Made by a program: the position numbers and the translations under genes
The notes under the pieces: generated by a model
The model's input: only the letters and a program-made list of their open reading frames with translations
Told to the model about the DNA's origin: nothing
Databases searched by the model: none
Shown: positions 36,159-52,732 of the stretch, one piece after another
Numbering within the stretch: position 1 is the first letter of the stretch
How the letters are laid out: every line of letters starts with the position of its first letter
NCBI RefSeq assembly: GCF_019711355.1
Contig: NZ_CP081297.1
Location: forward strand, 124,001 to 188,000
Length of the DNA: 64,000 nt
Direction of reading: 5' to 3'
Origin: Qipengyuania psychrotolerans
GTDB lineage: Bacteria; Pseudomonadota; Alphaproteobacteria; Sphingomonadales; Sphingomonadaceae

Positions 36159-36674
36159 TTACGCTGCTTCCTTGGCGCCATAGGCACCGAAGACGCGAGC
36201 GAGCTTGGCCGCAGGTTCCTTGATCGTGCGGACAACCTTGGTTGCCGGCGCGTTGAGGAGGCCCACGATCGTGCCACGAAGTTCGTCGAGGCTGGGCATC
36301 GAGGCCAATGACCTCACGCCTGCTTCGTCGAGCTTCTGCGCGCCCATCGAGCCACCGACGATTTCAATCTTGTCGGTGGTCTTGGCGAACTCCACCACGG
36401 CCTTCGCCGCAGCGACCGGATCTTCGGAATATCCGAGAGCGGTCGGACCAGTCAGGAACTCTTCGAGTCCTGCATAGTCGGTGTCCTTGAGGGCAAGCTT
36501 GGCGAGACTGTTCTTCGCAACCTGGTAAGCTGCACCGGCTTCACGCATCTTCGTACGCAGTTCGGTCGACTGAGCGACCGTCAGGCCCAGATTGCGGGTC
36601 ACGACGACCACGCCAGACTGGTTGAAGACTTCGTTGAGCTGGGCAACCGCGTCGGTCTTTTGCGAACGATCCAT
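36159..36674 (-). CDS. rplJ: Ribosomal protein L10
   Basis: Stalk base protein L10, 171 residues from the ATG at 36674. This start is chosen because AAGGAG lies 6 bases upstream; the in-frame GTG at 36689 would cover that site. MDRSQKTDAVAQLNEVFNQSG and VVVTRNLGLTVAQSTELRTKMREAG are the standard L10 N-terminus. It anchors L7/L12 to the 50S subunit and in many bacteria represses its own leader. rplJL form a two-gene unit here without rplKA or rpoBC attached. Confidence 0.97.
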   Translation of the reverse strand: MDRSQKTDAVAQLNEVFNQSGVVVVTRNLGLTVAQSTELRTKMREAGAAYQVAKNSLAKLALKDTDYAGLEEFLTGPTALGYSEDPVAAAKAVVEFAKTTDKIEIVGGSMGAQKLDEAGVRSLASMPSLDELRGTIVGLLNAPATKVVRTIKEPAAKLARVFGAYGAKEAA

Positions 36675-36689
36675 GCCATACTCCTTCAC

Positions 36690-36890
36690 TATGGCCGCAC
36701 GGAATGACTTCCGAACGACCGGCTACGTTTGTCCATGCCGAAGGTTCGGCACGGGCGAGTCCGTTGATGGGGAAGGAGTGCGCCATCTGACGCGAAACGA
36801 CGAACGCAGGGTTCGCCATAAAATCTCTGTCCCCGTCTAGGCTGGAAATTAAGACCGGCATATTCCGGTCACCAACTGTCTCGGACGGAT
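36690..36890 (-). promoter_or_regulatory. rplJL promoter and likely L10 leader
   Basis: About 200 bases of non-coding sequence separate the upstream terminator from rplJ. A TGCCGAA-CC-TTCGGCA hairpin is near 36737-36752. A 5' leader bound by L10 is common before rplJ in bacteria, and this region is in the right place, but I could not confirm the conserved fold by eye. Confidence 0.4.
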
Positions 36891-36903
36891 GAGCGGCTGA
36901 CAC

Positions 36904-36932
36904 AAAAAGGCCCGCCGTTCGGTGGCGGGCCT
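36904..36932 (-). terminator. Intrinsic terminator upstream of rplJ
   Basis: On the minus strand AGGCCCGCC and GGCGGGCCT form a 9-bp stem with a 7-base loop, followed by TTTTT. It ends the transcript of the small lipoprotein gene at 36987-37229 and insulates rplJL. Confidence 0.85.
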
Positions 36933-36986
36933 CTAAGCAAATTGGTCAGCGAGTCAAGCGATATCGTGTGAATCGCTGGCGCCGGA

Positions 36987-37229
36987 TCAGATGTCGTCGG
37001 CGGTGTCTTCGAGCGTTTCGGCTTCCGCTTCCAGCTCGGCAGCTTCGCCGGCATTGCCAGCGTCTTCTGCGATATCGGCCTGGGCTTCAAGCGCTTCGGC
37101 CTTTTCGTCCATCACTTCGGCCTGAGCTTCTGCAACGTCGTCCATTTCTTCGCCGGCTTCTTCCGCTGGTCCATCACAGGCTGCGAGCGCGAAAAGCGCG
37201 GGTGCTGCGACAAGCATGATCTTTTTCAT
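36987..37229 (-). CDS. Small acidic lipoprotein
   Basis: Lipoprotein of 80 residues. The signal peptide ends in LAAC, lipidation at C18. The mature part is almost entirely Glu/Ala/Asp in a predicted amphipathic helix or coiled coil (EEAGEEMDDVAEAQAEVMDE onwards). The ATG at 37229 is preceded by AGGGGA. Similar short, Ala/Glu-rich lipoproteins occur in sphingomonads; function is unknown. It has its own terminator, so it is probably monocistronic. Confidence 0.75.
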   Translation of the reverse strand: MKKIMLVAAPALFALAACDGPAEEAGEEMDDVAEAQAEVMDEKAEALEAQADIAEDAGNAGEAAELEAEAETLEDTADDI

Positions 37230-37326
37230 TGTGTTTCCCCTGTTCCGTCGGCGCAAAACCGCGCCGCGACGCAGGGACTACGTGGCGCGGCGGATTATGT
37301 TCCGCCGCACCATCGCGAGGGTAGTT

Positions 37327-37524
37327 TTATTGTGCGTCGTAGGCCAGCAAGTCGCCGGGCTGGCAATCCAGCTCGCGGCAGATTGCTGCGAGAGTGGAGA
37401 ACCGGATTGCCTTGGCCTTCCCCGTTTTCAGGATCGACAGGTTGGCGAGGGTGAGGCCGACCCGTTCGGCTAATTCCGTAAGCGTCATGCGGCGCTCGTG
37501 CAGCAGGTCATCGAGTTTGACCAT
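37327..37524 (-). CDS. Small XRE/YozG-type transcriptional regulator
   Basis: HTH protein of 65 residues, essentially one Cro/XRE domain: MTLTELAERVGLTLANLSILKTGKAKAIRFSTLAAICRELDCQPGDLL. The ATG at 37524 has AAGGAG 8 bases upstream. An earlier GTG/ATG pair (37557/37554) overlapping the DUF2975 stop is a possible alternative. YozG-type regulators are commonly paired with DUF2975 membrane proteins, as here. It may control its own operon through the AT-rich region upstream of 38240. Confidence 0.88.
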   Translation of the reverse strand: MVKLDDLLHERRMTLTELAERVGLTLANLSILKTGKAKAIRFSTLAAICRELDCQPGDLLAYDAQ

Positions 37525-37553
37525 GATCGTTGCTCCTTCGTCTTCGGCTGGCA

Positions 37554-38084
37554 TCACACGGTCCCTTCAAGGTCTTCGCGCATCGCTGCGCCGAGGCGGA
37601 AGATGCGGGCAAGGATGAACAGCAAGATAGCCAGGAGGATGCCGGTCAGGGAGAAATCAAAGTCGATGGTGAGCTGCTCTGCCGGAAAGAATTTTTCCAG
37701 GTAGACTGCCATGGCCGCGATTGGGATTGCGGAGAGCTGGAAGATGAGTGCGATTGCGCCCATCCGGCTGAGGCGGTCCGCATTCTCTATGGAGAAGGGA
37801 TTACCGCTGCCTACTGTGTCAATGATCTGGCCGAGCAGGCGAAAGAAATTGAAGGCGAGAGCCACGATGACAGCGACACAGGCAATCAATATCAGGCTGA
37901 GGGCGAGTGCGGGACCGAATTCCCCGCCGGCTTCGGCAACGGTCTTTGCAAAATCCGCATGGTGATAAAGCAGGAACGGCACCAGCAGGACCAGTACCGC
38001 GAAGACCAGGCCGGTTATGACCATCAGCAGGACGGTCATGATTTTGCCTGCGGTCAGCAAGGGATCTTTGGGTGAGATGGACAT
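37554..38084 (-). CDS. DUF2975 membrane protein
   Basis: Four-helix membrane protein of 176 residues (helices about 13-40, 58-80, 108-128, 145-165). FNFFRLLGQIIDTVGSGNPFSIENADRLSRMG is the DUF2975 hallmark between helices 2 and 3. The family's function is unknown, but it is regularly coupled with YozG-type XRE regulators. It is the middle gene of a three-gene unit: short peptide, DUF2975, XRE. Confidence 0.9.
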   Translation of the reverse strand: MSISPKDPLLTAGKIMTVLLMVITGLVFAVLVLLVPFLLYHHADFAKTVAEAGGEFGPALALSLILIACVAVIVALAFNFFRLLGQIIDTVGSGNPFSIENADRLSRMGAIALIFQLSAIPIAAMAVYLEKFFPAEQLTIDFDFSLTGILLAILLFILARIFRLGAAMREDLEGTV

Positions 38085-38108
38085 GGAATATACCCCTGTT
38101 GTGCGAGC

Positions 38109-38240
38109 TTAGGCGAGCGCTGGTGCGGCGATGACAATCTGGCCGCTGCTCTGCGGAACGGTAATCAGGGTGCCAAAGCTGCCGGTCATGATCAGAACCG
38201 CGGCGAGAGCGGCTGCGGCGCGCTGGGTGAAAGTGGTCAT
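38109..38240 (-). CDS. Short hydrophobic peptide, first gene of the DUF2975/XRE unit
   Basis: A 43-residue peptide beginning MTTFTQRAAAALAAVLIM, with one hydrophobic segment (about 8-30) and a short tail ending APALA. AAGGAG lies 8 bases before the ATG, and the gene is in line with the DUF2975 gene (24-base gap). No family recognised. It could be a small membrane peptide or a secreted peptide; the strong ribosome site is the main reason to believe it is translated. Confidence 0.65.
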   Translation of the reverse strand: MTTFTQRAAAALAAVLIMTGSFGTLITVPQSSGQIVIAAPALA

Positions 38241-38257
38241 TTATCGAACTCCTTGAT

Positions 38258-38330
38258 GGTCAATATCGATAAGCAATAAGGTGAGTCGCTCATATTGTCA
38301 ATCAATAATATTGAAAAACGATATGTCCCG
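38258..38330 (-). promoter_or_regulatory. AT-rich promoter/operator of the peptide-DUF2975-XRE unit
   Basis: On the minus strand TTGACA (38296-38301) and TATTGC (38273-38278) are separated by 17 bases, a reasonable sigma70-type promoter. Near-palindromic CAATAATATTG is at 38304-38314, and copies of ATATCG/CGATAT occur on either side. The low GC here stands out and could be the binding site of the small XRE protein. Confidence 0.5.
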
Positions 38331-38428
38331 TGTTGCTCTTCGATAAGGGGAGGGCAAACTGCCCCAACTCAAGAGTTTGGTCGTCGGCCCGCTTCCTCTA
38401 TAGACAGCGCAGGGACAGGGGAGACGCC

Positions 38429-39115
38429 ATGATATTCCGCGCATTGTTCGTAAGGTTGACGGTATTCTATGTGCTGGTGACGAGCGCGGTGCTTGGCATC
38501 GTTGCCCTCAACCCGGTGCTCAGCGACTTCCTGCCCATCGGCGGTGCTCAGACACTGCTCAGCACGCCTTCGGACGACCCATTCAGCGGCGTCCAGATCG
38601 GTGCCGAGAAAGTGTCCAATCTGGGCGGGTCGATCCTGTGGTTGTTCATTGCCGTGGCAGGCGCAGTCCTGACAACCATTCCTGTAACCTGGACATACAT
38701 GGCCAGCCGCAACCGGGCGGAATACGATCAGGCGCTGGTCGAAACCATGATTGTCCTGCCTATCGCAGTGACAGCCATCGTGGTGATGGTGCACAACTCG
38801 CTGGCCCTGGCCTTCTCGCTTGCCGGCATCGTTGGCGGTGTGCGGTTTCGCAATACACTCAAGAGTTCGGGCGATGCGATCTATATCCTGCTGGCAATCG
38901 CCATCGGTCTTGCCGCCGGGATCGGTGCATTGGAGATCGCGCTCGTGATGACGGTGATGTTCAATTACGCATTCGGACTGCTGTGGATGGCAGATTACGG
39001 CGCGAAGGATGGAACCCACCGGTATCTGAGGGCGGCAGAAACCGACGCGGCGAAGCCGAATGCCGATGGCGAGGACCCGCATTCTCAGTCGGGAGAGGGC
39101 AGCGAGCCGAACTGA
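38429..39115 (+). CDS. DUF4956 membrane protein
   Basis: Membrane protein of 228 residues with four or more helices (about 8-28, 68-88, 105-130, 148-180). The DUF4956 core is clear: SLAGIVGGVRFRNTLKSSGDAIYILLAIAIGLAAGIGALEIAL. The family's function is unknown; its genes are often near CotH-like and VTC (polyphosphate polymerase) genes, and a CotH-like gene follows convergently here. The ATG at 38429 follows AGGGGAGA. The C-terminal tail (about 200-228) is polar. Confidence 0.88.
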   Translation: MIFRALFVRLTVFYVLVTSAVLGIVALNPVLSDFLPIGGAQTLLSTPSDDPFSGVQIGAEKVSNLGGSILWLFIAVAGAVLTTIPVTWTYMASRNRAEYDQALVETMIVLPIAVTAIVVMVHNSLALAFSLAGIVGGVRFRNTLKSSGDAIYILLAIAIGLAAGIGALEIALVMTVMFNYAFGLLWMADYGAKDGTHRYLRAAETDAAKPNADGEDPHSQSGEGSEPN

Positions 39116-39131
39116 CCCTTGGCCGCCGTGG

Positions 39132-40166
39132 TCAGCGGCACTTCTTCAATAGCTTCTTCTGAACAGTGTCATCGTCGGCGATGTCTTCGAAGAACCCGTT
39201 CAGGTAGCGCGTCATCGATTCCGCCGTGCGGGGATCGGCCATCGGCGTAGCGGCAATTTCTGCTTCGAGAACTGACCGCATCTCGCGCAGTCGTGCGGCT
39301 TCGGCCGGGATCAGGGAGTTTAATCCGCAAAACCCCCGGTAGACGCGTGTCGTAACGGACCGCAGACCCAGTGCCTCGTTGGGCACCGCGTAGCTTGCAT
39401 CGACGAGGCCGGCATTGTCGAAATCATAGGGCAGCGGGGTGAGCTCTCGCCGCGCCTCCTTCCCCGCGCCGAGCAATTTGGAGTTGTGGCAACAGGCGTC
39501 CGGGTCGGGCCCCACGCGCATAGCCCAATCGGTATTGCCGATCATGTATTGGAAAAGAGCGTAACGCGCGGCATCTTCGCGATTGAGCGCGCTGACCGGA
39601 ATGCTGCCGACGTCGATTTCCTTCATCCCAAGGCGGCGTGCAGCATCGTCTGCGTCCTCTATGAGGAATCCGAGCCGCGTGATGACCACTTGGCCTTCAT
39701 CGACATAGGTGATGCGCGCCAGCCTGACCTTCAGGCTCTCGGGAGTAAGTGCATTGTACAGCCGATAGGCAGCATACTCGCGCAGGACTGTTTGCTGGGC
39801 TCGTTCCCGCGTGCGGCAATGCGTCACGAGTTTGATGCGGCCCTGCTTGTGAAACAGCGAACTCTCGCCGGGCTTGTCATTGAACGTGATGCGCAGCGGG
39901 GGAAACTGGCAGATTTCCTTCTTGCGGCGCGAGACACCGCGGGCCGCCAATGTGATTGCATGCGTTTCGCCCGAGCCTGCAAGGGTTGCAGGATGAGGCT
40001 TGGTCGAGCGTTCAGCCTGACGGACAATATCATTGATCGGACCGGTAAGAGTGATCTCGAGAATGGCCTCTTCGGCAAACAGCGGCGTGACCTTGCCGCT
40101 TTCCTCTTGGGCAGATGCCGGGATTGCTGCGAGTGAGATCAGGAGGGACAGGCAGAACCGGATCAT
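39132..40166 (-). CDS. CotH-like exported protein
   Basis: Exported protein of 344 residues with a signal peptide (about 1-19, ASA|QEE). I assign it tentatively to the CotH kinase-like group from the order of motifs: IKLVTHCRTRERAQQTVLREYAAYRLYNAL (strand plus helix), YVDEGQVVITRLGFLIED, YMIGNTDWAMR, then CCHNSKLLG and PLPYDFDNAGLVD (asparagine and PYDFD acidic loop). CotH proteins are atypical kinases; activity here is unproven. The start overlaps the phosphoesterase stop by ATGA, so the two genes are coupled. Confidence 0.75.
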   Translation of the reverse strand: MIRFCLSLLISLAAIPASAQEESGKVTPLFAEEAILEITLTGPINDIVRQAERSTKPHPATLAGSGETHAITLAARGVSRRKKEICQFPPLRITFNDKPGESSLFHKQGRIKLVTHCRTRERAQQTVLREYAAYRLYNALTPESLKVRLARITYVDEGQVVITRLGFLIEDADDAARRLGMKEIDVGSIPVSALNREDAARYALFQYMIGNTDWAMRVGPDPDACCHNSKLLGAGKEARRELTPLPYDFDNAGLVDASYAVPNEALGLRSVTTRVYRGFCGLNSLIPAEAARLREMRSVLEAEIAATPMADPRTAESMTRYLNGFFEDIADDDTVQKKLLKKCR

Positions 40167-41233
40167 TCGTCGCTCCCGCTGGCTGGGCTTTCCAAAGTGC
40201 GCGATGTCCATTCTCCGTCCGCCCCGCGCTGATGCGCAGTGACTTCTTCGCCCTGAATGACGAGGAAGCTGGGCACGCCCCCGTAGTAGCTTGAAATACC
40301 CGTATCGACGCGGATCAGTTTGCCATTATCGCTCGCCGCGATCCCGCGCACCGACGGGGTGTGGCCAACCACCAAGCGCTGTGCCCCGTAGCGCGACAGG
40401 ACGATGTCCAGTTCGGCTTCCCGAGAGGGGCGGGCCTTATCGGTTTCGTCATCATCGCCGCGCATCACGTTTCCGCGGTACCAGAGCGGCCCGAAAGGGT
40501 CGTCCAGTGCGCTGCGGTCGACTTCTTCGCCCGGAAGCAGCGCAGCCCTAGTCCGCGCATTGATGGCCTCGATAGACATGGCAGAGGTTTCGGCGCTCAG
40601 CCCCCCGTGCACGAACAAGGTAGTTCCGATCATTAGCGCGGCTGGGCGCTGCGACGCCCACTCGCCAAACTCGCCGCCGGGCGCCCAGGCGCGCCGATGC
40701 TCCAGCATTCCCAGCGGGGTTTCGGCAAACCACCTTTCCTTCATCTTGCCGACCGAGATGTGGGGCTGGTCCTTGCGATAGATGGCTGCGATCAGGTCGC
40801 GGTTTGCAAGCCAGGTCGCCTCGCGGCGCTGCTTCGACTTGCGATCGCGAAATGCTTCATACTCTCCGGCATGAACATAGCGGACATCGCCCGTGACATT
40901 CATGGCTTCATGATTGCCAAGGAGAACGATCACTTGTCCGCCCGCAGCCTGAGCCTCCTGTTCAAGGTTGATGAGGTGTCGAATGATCTTGAGCGAATCC
41001 GGCCCGCGATCGGTAATGTCGCCCAGCTGGACAAGCACGGTGTCTCCGCCGACCCATCTGCCGCCATCGTCGGCAAGCCCGGCAGCTGAGGCGATCGCGC
41101 GCCACGCCTCATAGTCACCGTGCAGGTCGCCAACCGCCACGATCCTGTTACCGGCGGGCGCTGGGACTTCCTGCGCAGCAAGCGGCACCGCGCTCCAGAA
41201 GAGCATGGCCAGCAAGGCGATAAGATTGCGCAT
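40163..41233 (-). CDS. Exported metallophosphoesterase (Shewanella-like phosphatase type)
   Basis: Calcineurin-like phosphoesterase of 356 residues with a signal peptide (about 1-20, LAAQ). The metal-binding motifs are complete: VAVGDLHGDYEAW, VQLGDITDRGPDSL, VLLGNHEAMNV, FVHGGLS and VVGHTPSVRG. The GNHEAMN variant and overall order fit the SLP phosphatases. It should act in the periplasm on an unknown phosphoester. ATG at 41233 follows a purine-rich site (GGAGGGGGA). It is translationally coupled to the CotH-like gene. Confidence 0.9.
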   Translation of the reverse strand: MRNLIALLAMLFWSAVPLAAQEVPAPAGNRIVAVGDLHGDYEAWRAIASAAGLADDGGRWVGGDTVLVQLGDITDRGPDSLKIIRHLINLEQEAQAAGGQVIVLLGNHEAMNVTGDVRYVHAGEYEAFRDRKSKQRREATWLANRDLIAAIYRKDQPHISVGKMKERWFAETPLGMLEHRRAWAPGGEFGEWASQRPAALMIGTTLFVHGGLSAETSAMSIEAINARTRAALLPGEEVDRSALDDPFGPLWYRGNVMRGDDDETDKARPSREAELDIVLSRYGAQRLVVGHTPSVRGIAASDNGKLIRVDTGISSYYGGVPSFLVIQGEEVTAHQRGADGEWTSRTLESPASGSDE

Positions 41234-41577
41234 TCCCCCTCCCGGTATCTGCCCGCCGAACCTAGCACAAAATCCGATGACTTGGCGCTTCTGATTTACG
41301 GCCCTTCGGAGTGTTTGACAAAGCGGTGCGTGCTTCCTACATGCTCCGTCGACCGCACGCTTCGAGCGAGTCCGATTCATACGCGGGTTTCGGACACAGG
41401 ATGGAAGCGGCTTTCCATATCGCGACGCTTTTTATTTGCTGCAGCCGCCGCCCGAAATGGGTGCGCCATCGCTGCGGCCTTTTTTGCGTCTTGGTATGGT
41501 TCTCACGCGCATGAGACTTGAAATTCCGGCTCGCCTGCGCGGGCTGCGACATCACAGATAAGAGGCACGGCTCCTTT
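41234..41577 (+). promoter_or_regulatory. rpoBC promoter and leader region
   Basis: The 344 bases between the phosphoesterase gene and rpoB have no supported gene. TTGACA at 41315-41320 and TACATG at 41338-41343 are 17 bases apart and could be the rpoB promoter, leaving a leader of about 230 bases. The existence of an own promoter is expected because rplJL is not upstream. Confidence 0.45.
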
Positions 41578-45759
<4,182 letters not shown>

Positions 45760-45821
45760 GGGAGCCTCGCGCTCCCCACCGCTTCCGCCCGAACAGAATT
45801 AACCCGACAGGGATTTAAGTC

Positions 45822-50153
<4,332 letters not shown>

Positions 50154-50182
50154 GCCCGACTTTGGTTCCATTTAATCGACAG

Positions 50183-50212
50183 ACCCCGCCGGAGCGATCC
50201 GGCGGGGTTTTT
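50183..50212 (+). terminator. Intrinsic terminator after rpoC
   Basis: ACCCCGCCGG-AGCGAT-CCGGCGGGGT forms a perfect 10-bp stem with a 6-base loop, followed by TTTTTC, 29 bases after the rpoC stop. Confidence 0.92.
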
Positions 50213-50313
50213 CGTGTCTGGCCGAAATGTAAAACGAAGCCGCTATACATCGGGCCGTGAATTCGGTTATTGTGCAGCAAGCCAGCGCAATTTGCATGGT
50301 GACCGGGGGCAGC

Positions 50314-52659
50314 ATGGGAAGACCGACCGCGAATAGCGACGAGGTGCGCCGACTCTTGCTCGTGCGCAGATTGCGCGCGATCATTGCCGGCAATCCGCTG
50401 GCGACTTTCTCCGCTGTCGCCTCGGTGCTCGTTCTCCTGATCGGATTTGACGAAGCAGAATGGCGGGTGCCGCTCGTCTTGTGGTCAGGTTCCGCGATCC
50501 TGCTGTTCGCCTTGCGCGGCTTTTATTTCGGTTCGCTCGAGCCGGATGATCTTGATGGCGCAACGCTGGCACGGGATTACCGCCGCGTGGTTGCCGCCAT
50601 GATCATGACGAGCGTGCTCTGGGCCGCAGGCTTCATCCTGTTCTCCTTGGTCGCCCAAGGCCTGGAGATCGCCATTCTCGCTGTCGTCGGCACAGCGATG
50701 ATGGTGGGCGTACTGCTGATCCACCGCGCCGCACCCCTCGCGGGATATGCCCATATCGCCTTGCTCTTGGCCTCGCTGAGTGCCGCAGCGTGGATCACCG
50801 TCGGACGGGAGGCTGCACCCATTGCGCTTGTCCTGGGCATCTACGCGCTCACCTTGTGGCGCGCCGTGGGACGGATGGATCTTGCGTTCGAAGCCGCCGT
50901 CATCAGTGATATCGAGCGGGCGGATGCTGCCGAAACGGTTGCGATGCTCCTCCATGATTACGAGGAACAATCGACCGACTGGCTGTGGATCGTCGACGAT
51001 GGCGGCAGGCTTCGAGAGGTCAGCGAACGGTTTGGCCAGGCGCTCGGAATGCGGCCAGAAGCAGCCGAGAACACGTCAATTCTAGATCTGGTGGAGGCAG
51101 GAGCTGGGCGGGACACCTTGTCCCGGTGCCTCGTTGAAGGCCGCCCGTTTCGCGATGTGCAAGTGGCCGTTACAGTCGCTGGAGAGACGCGGTATTGGCA
51201 GCTCTCCGCGAGGCCCCGCAGCGATGGCCTGATGGGCGGCATTGCCCGAGATGTGACAGCAGACCGCCTCATCGAACAGCGCGTCACTTTCATGGCGCAT
51301 TACGATGATCTCACAAGTCTTGCGAACCGTTACCTGTTCAACGAGAGGCTGCGGGAACTGCTCGGTGAAAGCGAGTCTCGCGGCGCGAACATCGCGCTAT
51401 TCTACCTCGACCTCGACGACTTCAAGGCCATCAACGACACGCGCGGCCATCTGGTTGGGGACCGCCTGCTGCGAGAAGTGGGCAAACGCCTCGCTGGCGA
51501 GGTGCGGGATATGGATCTTGTCGCCCGCCTTGGCGGCGATGAATTCGCTATCCTGATCGAAACCCGCGCCGGGGACGGAATGCTGATCGAACGCGCCCAC
51601 CGGTTTCTGTCGGTTGTGCGTGAACCGTACGAAATAGACGGGCAATCATACCGCGTTTCGACCAGCGTTGGCGTTGCGCGTTGCACGGAAGGGGACTGCG
51701 ACGCCGAAGAGCTGATGCGCCGCGCCGACCTTGCGCTCTATGCCGCAAAGAACAAGGGACGCGATAATCTGGCGCTGTTCGAGCCGCATCTCGACCAGGC
51801 CGCACGCGAGCGGCGCGCTATTGAATCCGACCTGCGCGAAGCGGTCGCCAATGATGAAATGCGACTTCAATACCAGCCCATCATCGAATTGGAGACGGGC
51901 CAGACAACCGGATATGAGGCTCTGCTGCGTTGGTATCACCCGACACGCGGCGTAATGGCACCCGGCGACTTCCTGCAGATTGCCGAAGAATCAGGCCTGA
52001 TCGTCCAGCTTGGCGAATGGGTAATCAACCGCGCGCTGCAAGAAACCTCAGGGTGGGAAGGCGATTTCCGGGTCGCGATCAATCTGTCCACGACGCAGGT
52101 CATGGATGCCAAGCTCGTGTCGGCCGTATCCCAGGCCTTGCGGGCCACCGATTTCCCGCCCGAGCGCGTGGAGCTGGAAATCACCGAGCATGTGCTGATG
52201 GATTCCAGCGATGCGAGCGAAAACACCCTGCTTGCATTGCGCAAATTGGGCGTCAGGATCGCTCTGGATGATTTTGGTACAGGCTATTCCTCGCTTGCGT
52301 ACCTTCGCCGCTTCCCGTTCGACCGGATCAAGATCGACCGCGCATTCGTAAAAGATGCTTGCGGCGAAATTGGCAGCCAGGCCATTATTTCTACGATCAC
52401 TCGCCTGGCCGAGGCCATGAATATGGAAACCACCGCGGAGGGCATTGAAGACCGCGAACAGCTCGACCTGCTGCGCAAACTCGGCGTGAAGGAAGCGCAG
52501 GGATTCCTCATCTGCAAGCCTATGCTGGCCGAAGCGCTTGCGAATGATGACCGGGATATATCGGGCGACGCTTCTGATCCGCGCCTCGACAAAGCGGTTA
52601 TCGACTACCGTCAAGCCCGCAAGGCCGCATTGCGCAGGCGCGGCGGCAAGGTAGCATGA
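50314..52659 (+). CDS. Membrane PAS-GGDEF-EAL c-di-GMP enzyme
   Basis: Putative c-di-GMP synthase/phosphodiesterase of about 781 residues. The N-terminal ~200 residues hold about six membrane helices (MASE-like sensor). A PAS-like domain (about 225-330: DWLWIVDDGGRLREVSERFG) precedes a GGDEF domain with an intact GGDEF (about 407-411) and an EAL domain with EALLRW (about 535), NLSTTQV, EITEHVL, DDFGTGYSS and KIDRAF. Both catalytic cores look complete. The start is uncertain: ATG 50314 (GGGGG upstream) is preferred over GTG 50257 and ATG 50296. It lacks a periplasmic LapD-type domain. Confidence 0.9.
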   Translation: MGRPTANSDEVRRLLLVRRLRAIIAGNPLATFSAVASVLVLLIGFDEAEWRVPLVLWSGSAILLFALRGFYFGSLEPDDLDGATLARDYRRVVAAMIMTSVLWAAGFILFSLVAQGLEIAILAVVGTAMMVGVLLIHRAAPLAGYAHIALLLASLSAAAWITVGREAAPIALVLGIYALTLWRAVGRMDLAFEAAVISDIERADAAETVAMLLHDYEEQSTDWLWIVDDGGRLREVSERFGQALGMRPEAAENTSILDLVEAGAGRDTLSRCLVEGRPFRDVQVAVTVAGETRYWQLSARPRSDGLMGGIARDVTADRLIEQRVTFMAHYDDLTSLANRYLFNERLRELLGESESRGANIALFYLDLDDFKAINDTRGHLVGDRLLREVGKRLAGEVRDMDLVARLGGDEFAILIETRAGDGMLIERAHRFLSVVREPYEIDGQSYRVSTSVGVARCTEGDCDAEELMRRADLALYAAKNKGRDNLALFEPHLDQAARERRAIESDLREAVANDEMRLQYQPIIELETGQTTGYEALLRWYHPTRGVMAPGDFLQIAEESGLIVQLGEWVINRALQETSGWEGDFRVAINLSTTQVMDAKLVSAVSQALRATDFPPERVELEITEHVLMDSSDASENTLLALRKLGVRIALDDFGTGYSSLAYLRRFPFDRIKIDRAFVKDACGEIGSQAIISTITRLAEAMNMETTAEGIEDREQLDLLRKLGVKEAQGFLICKPMLAEALANDDRDISGDASDPRLDKAVIDYRQARKAALRRRGGKVA

Positions 52660-52732
52660 TGCCGGCTCGAACTGCACAAAACCGCTAATGCTTTTCTCGC
52701 CATAACGCGCGGGCTGCGCTATCTGCGCGCGC

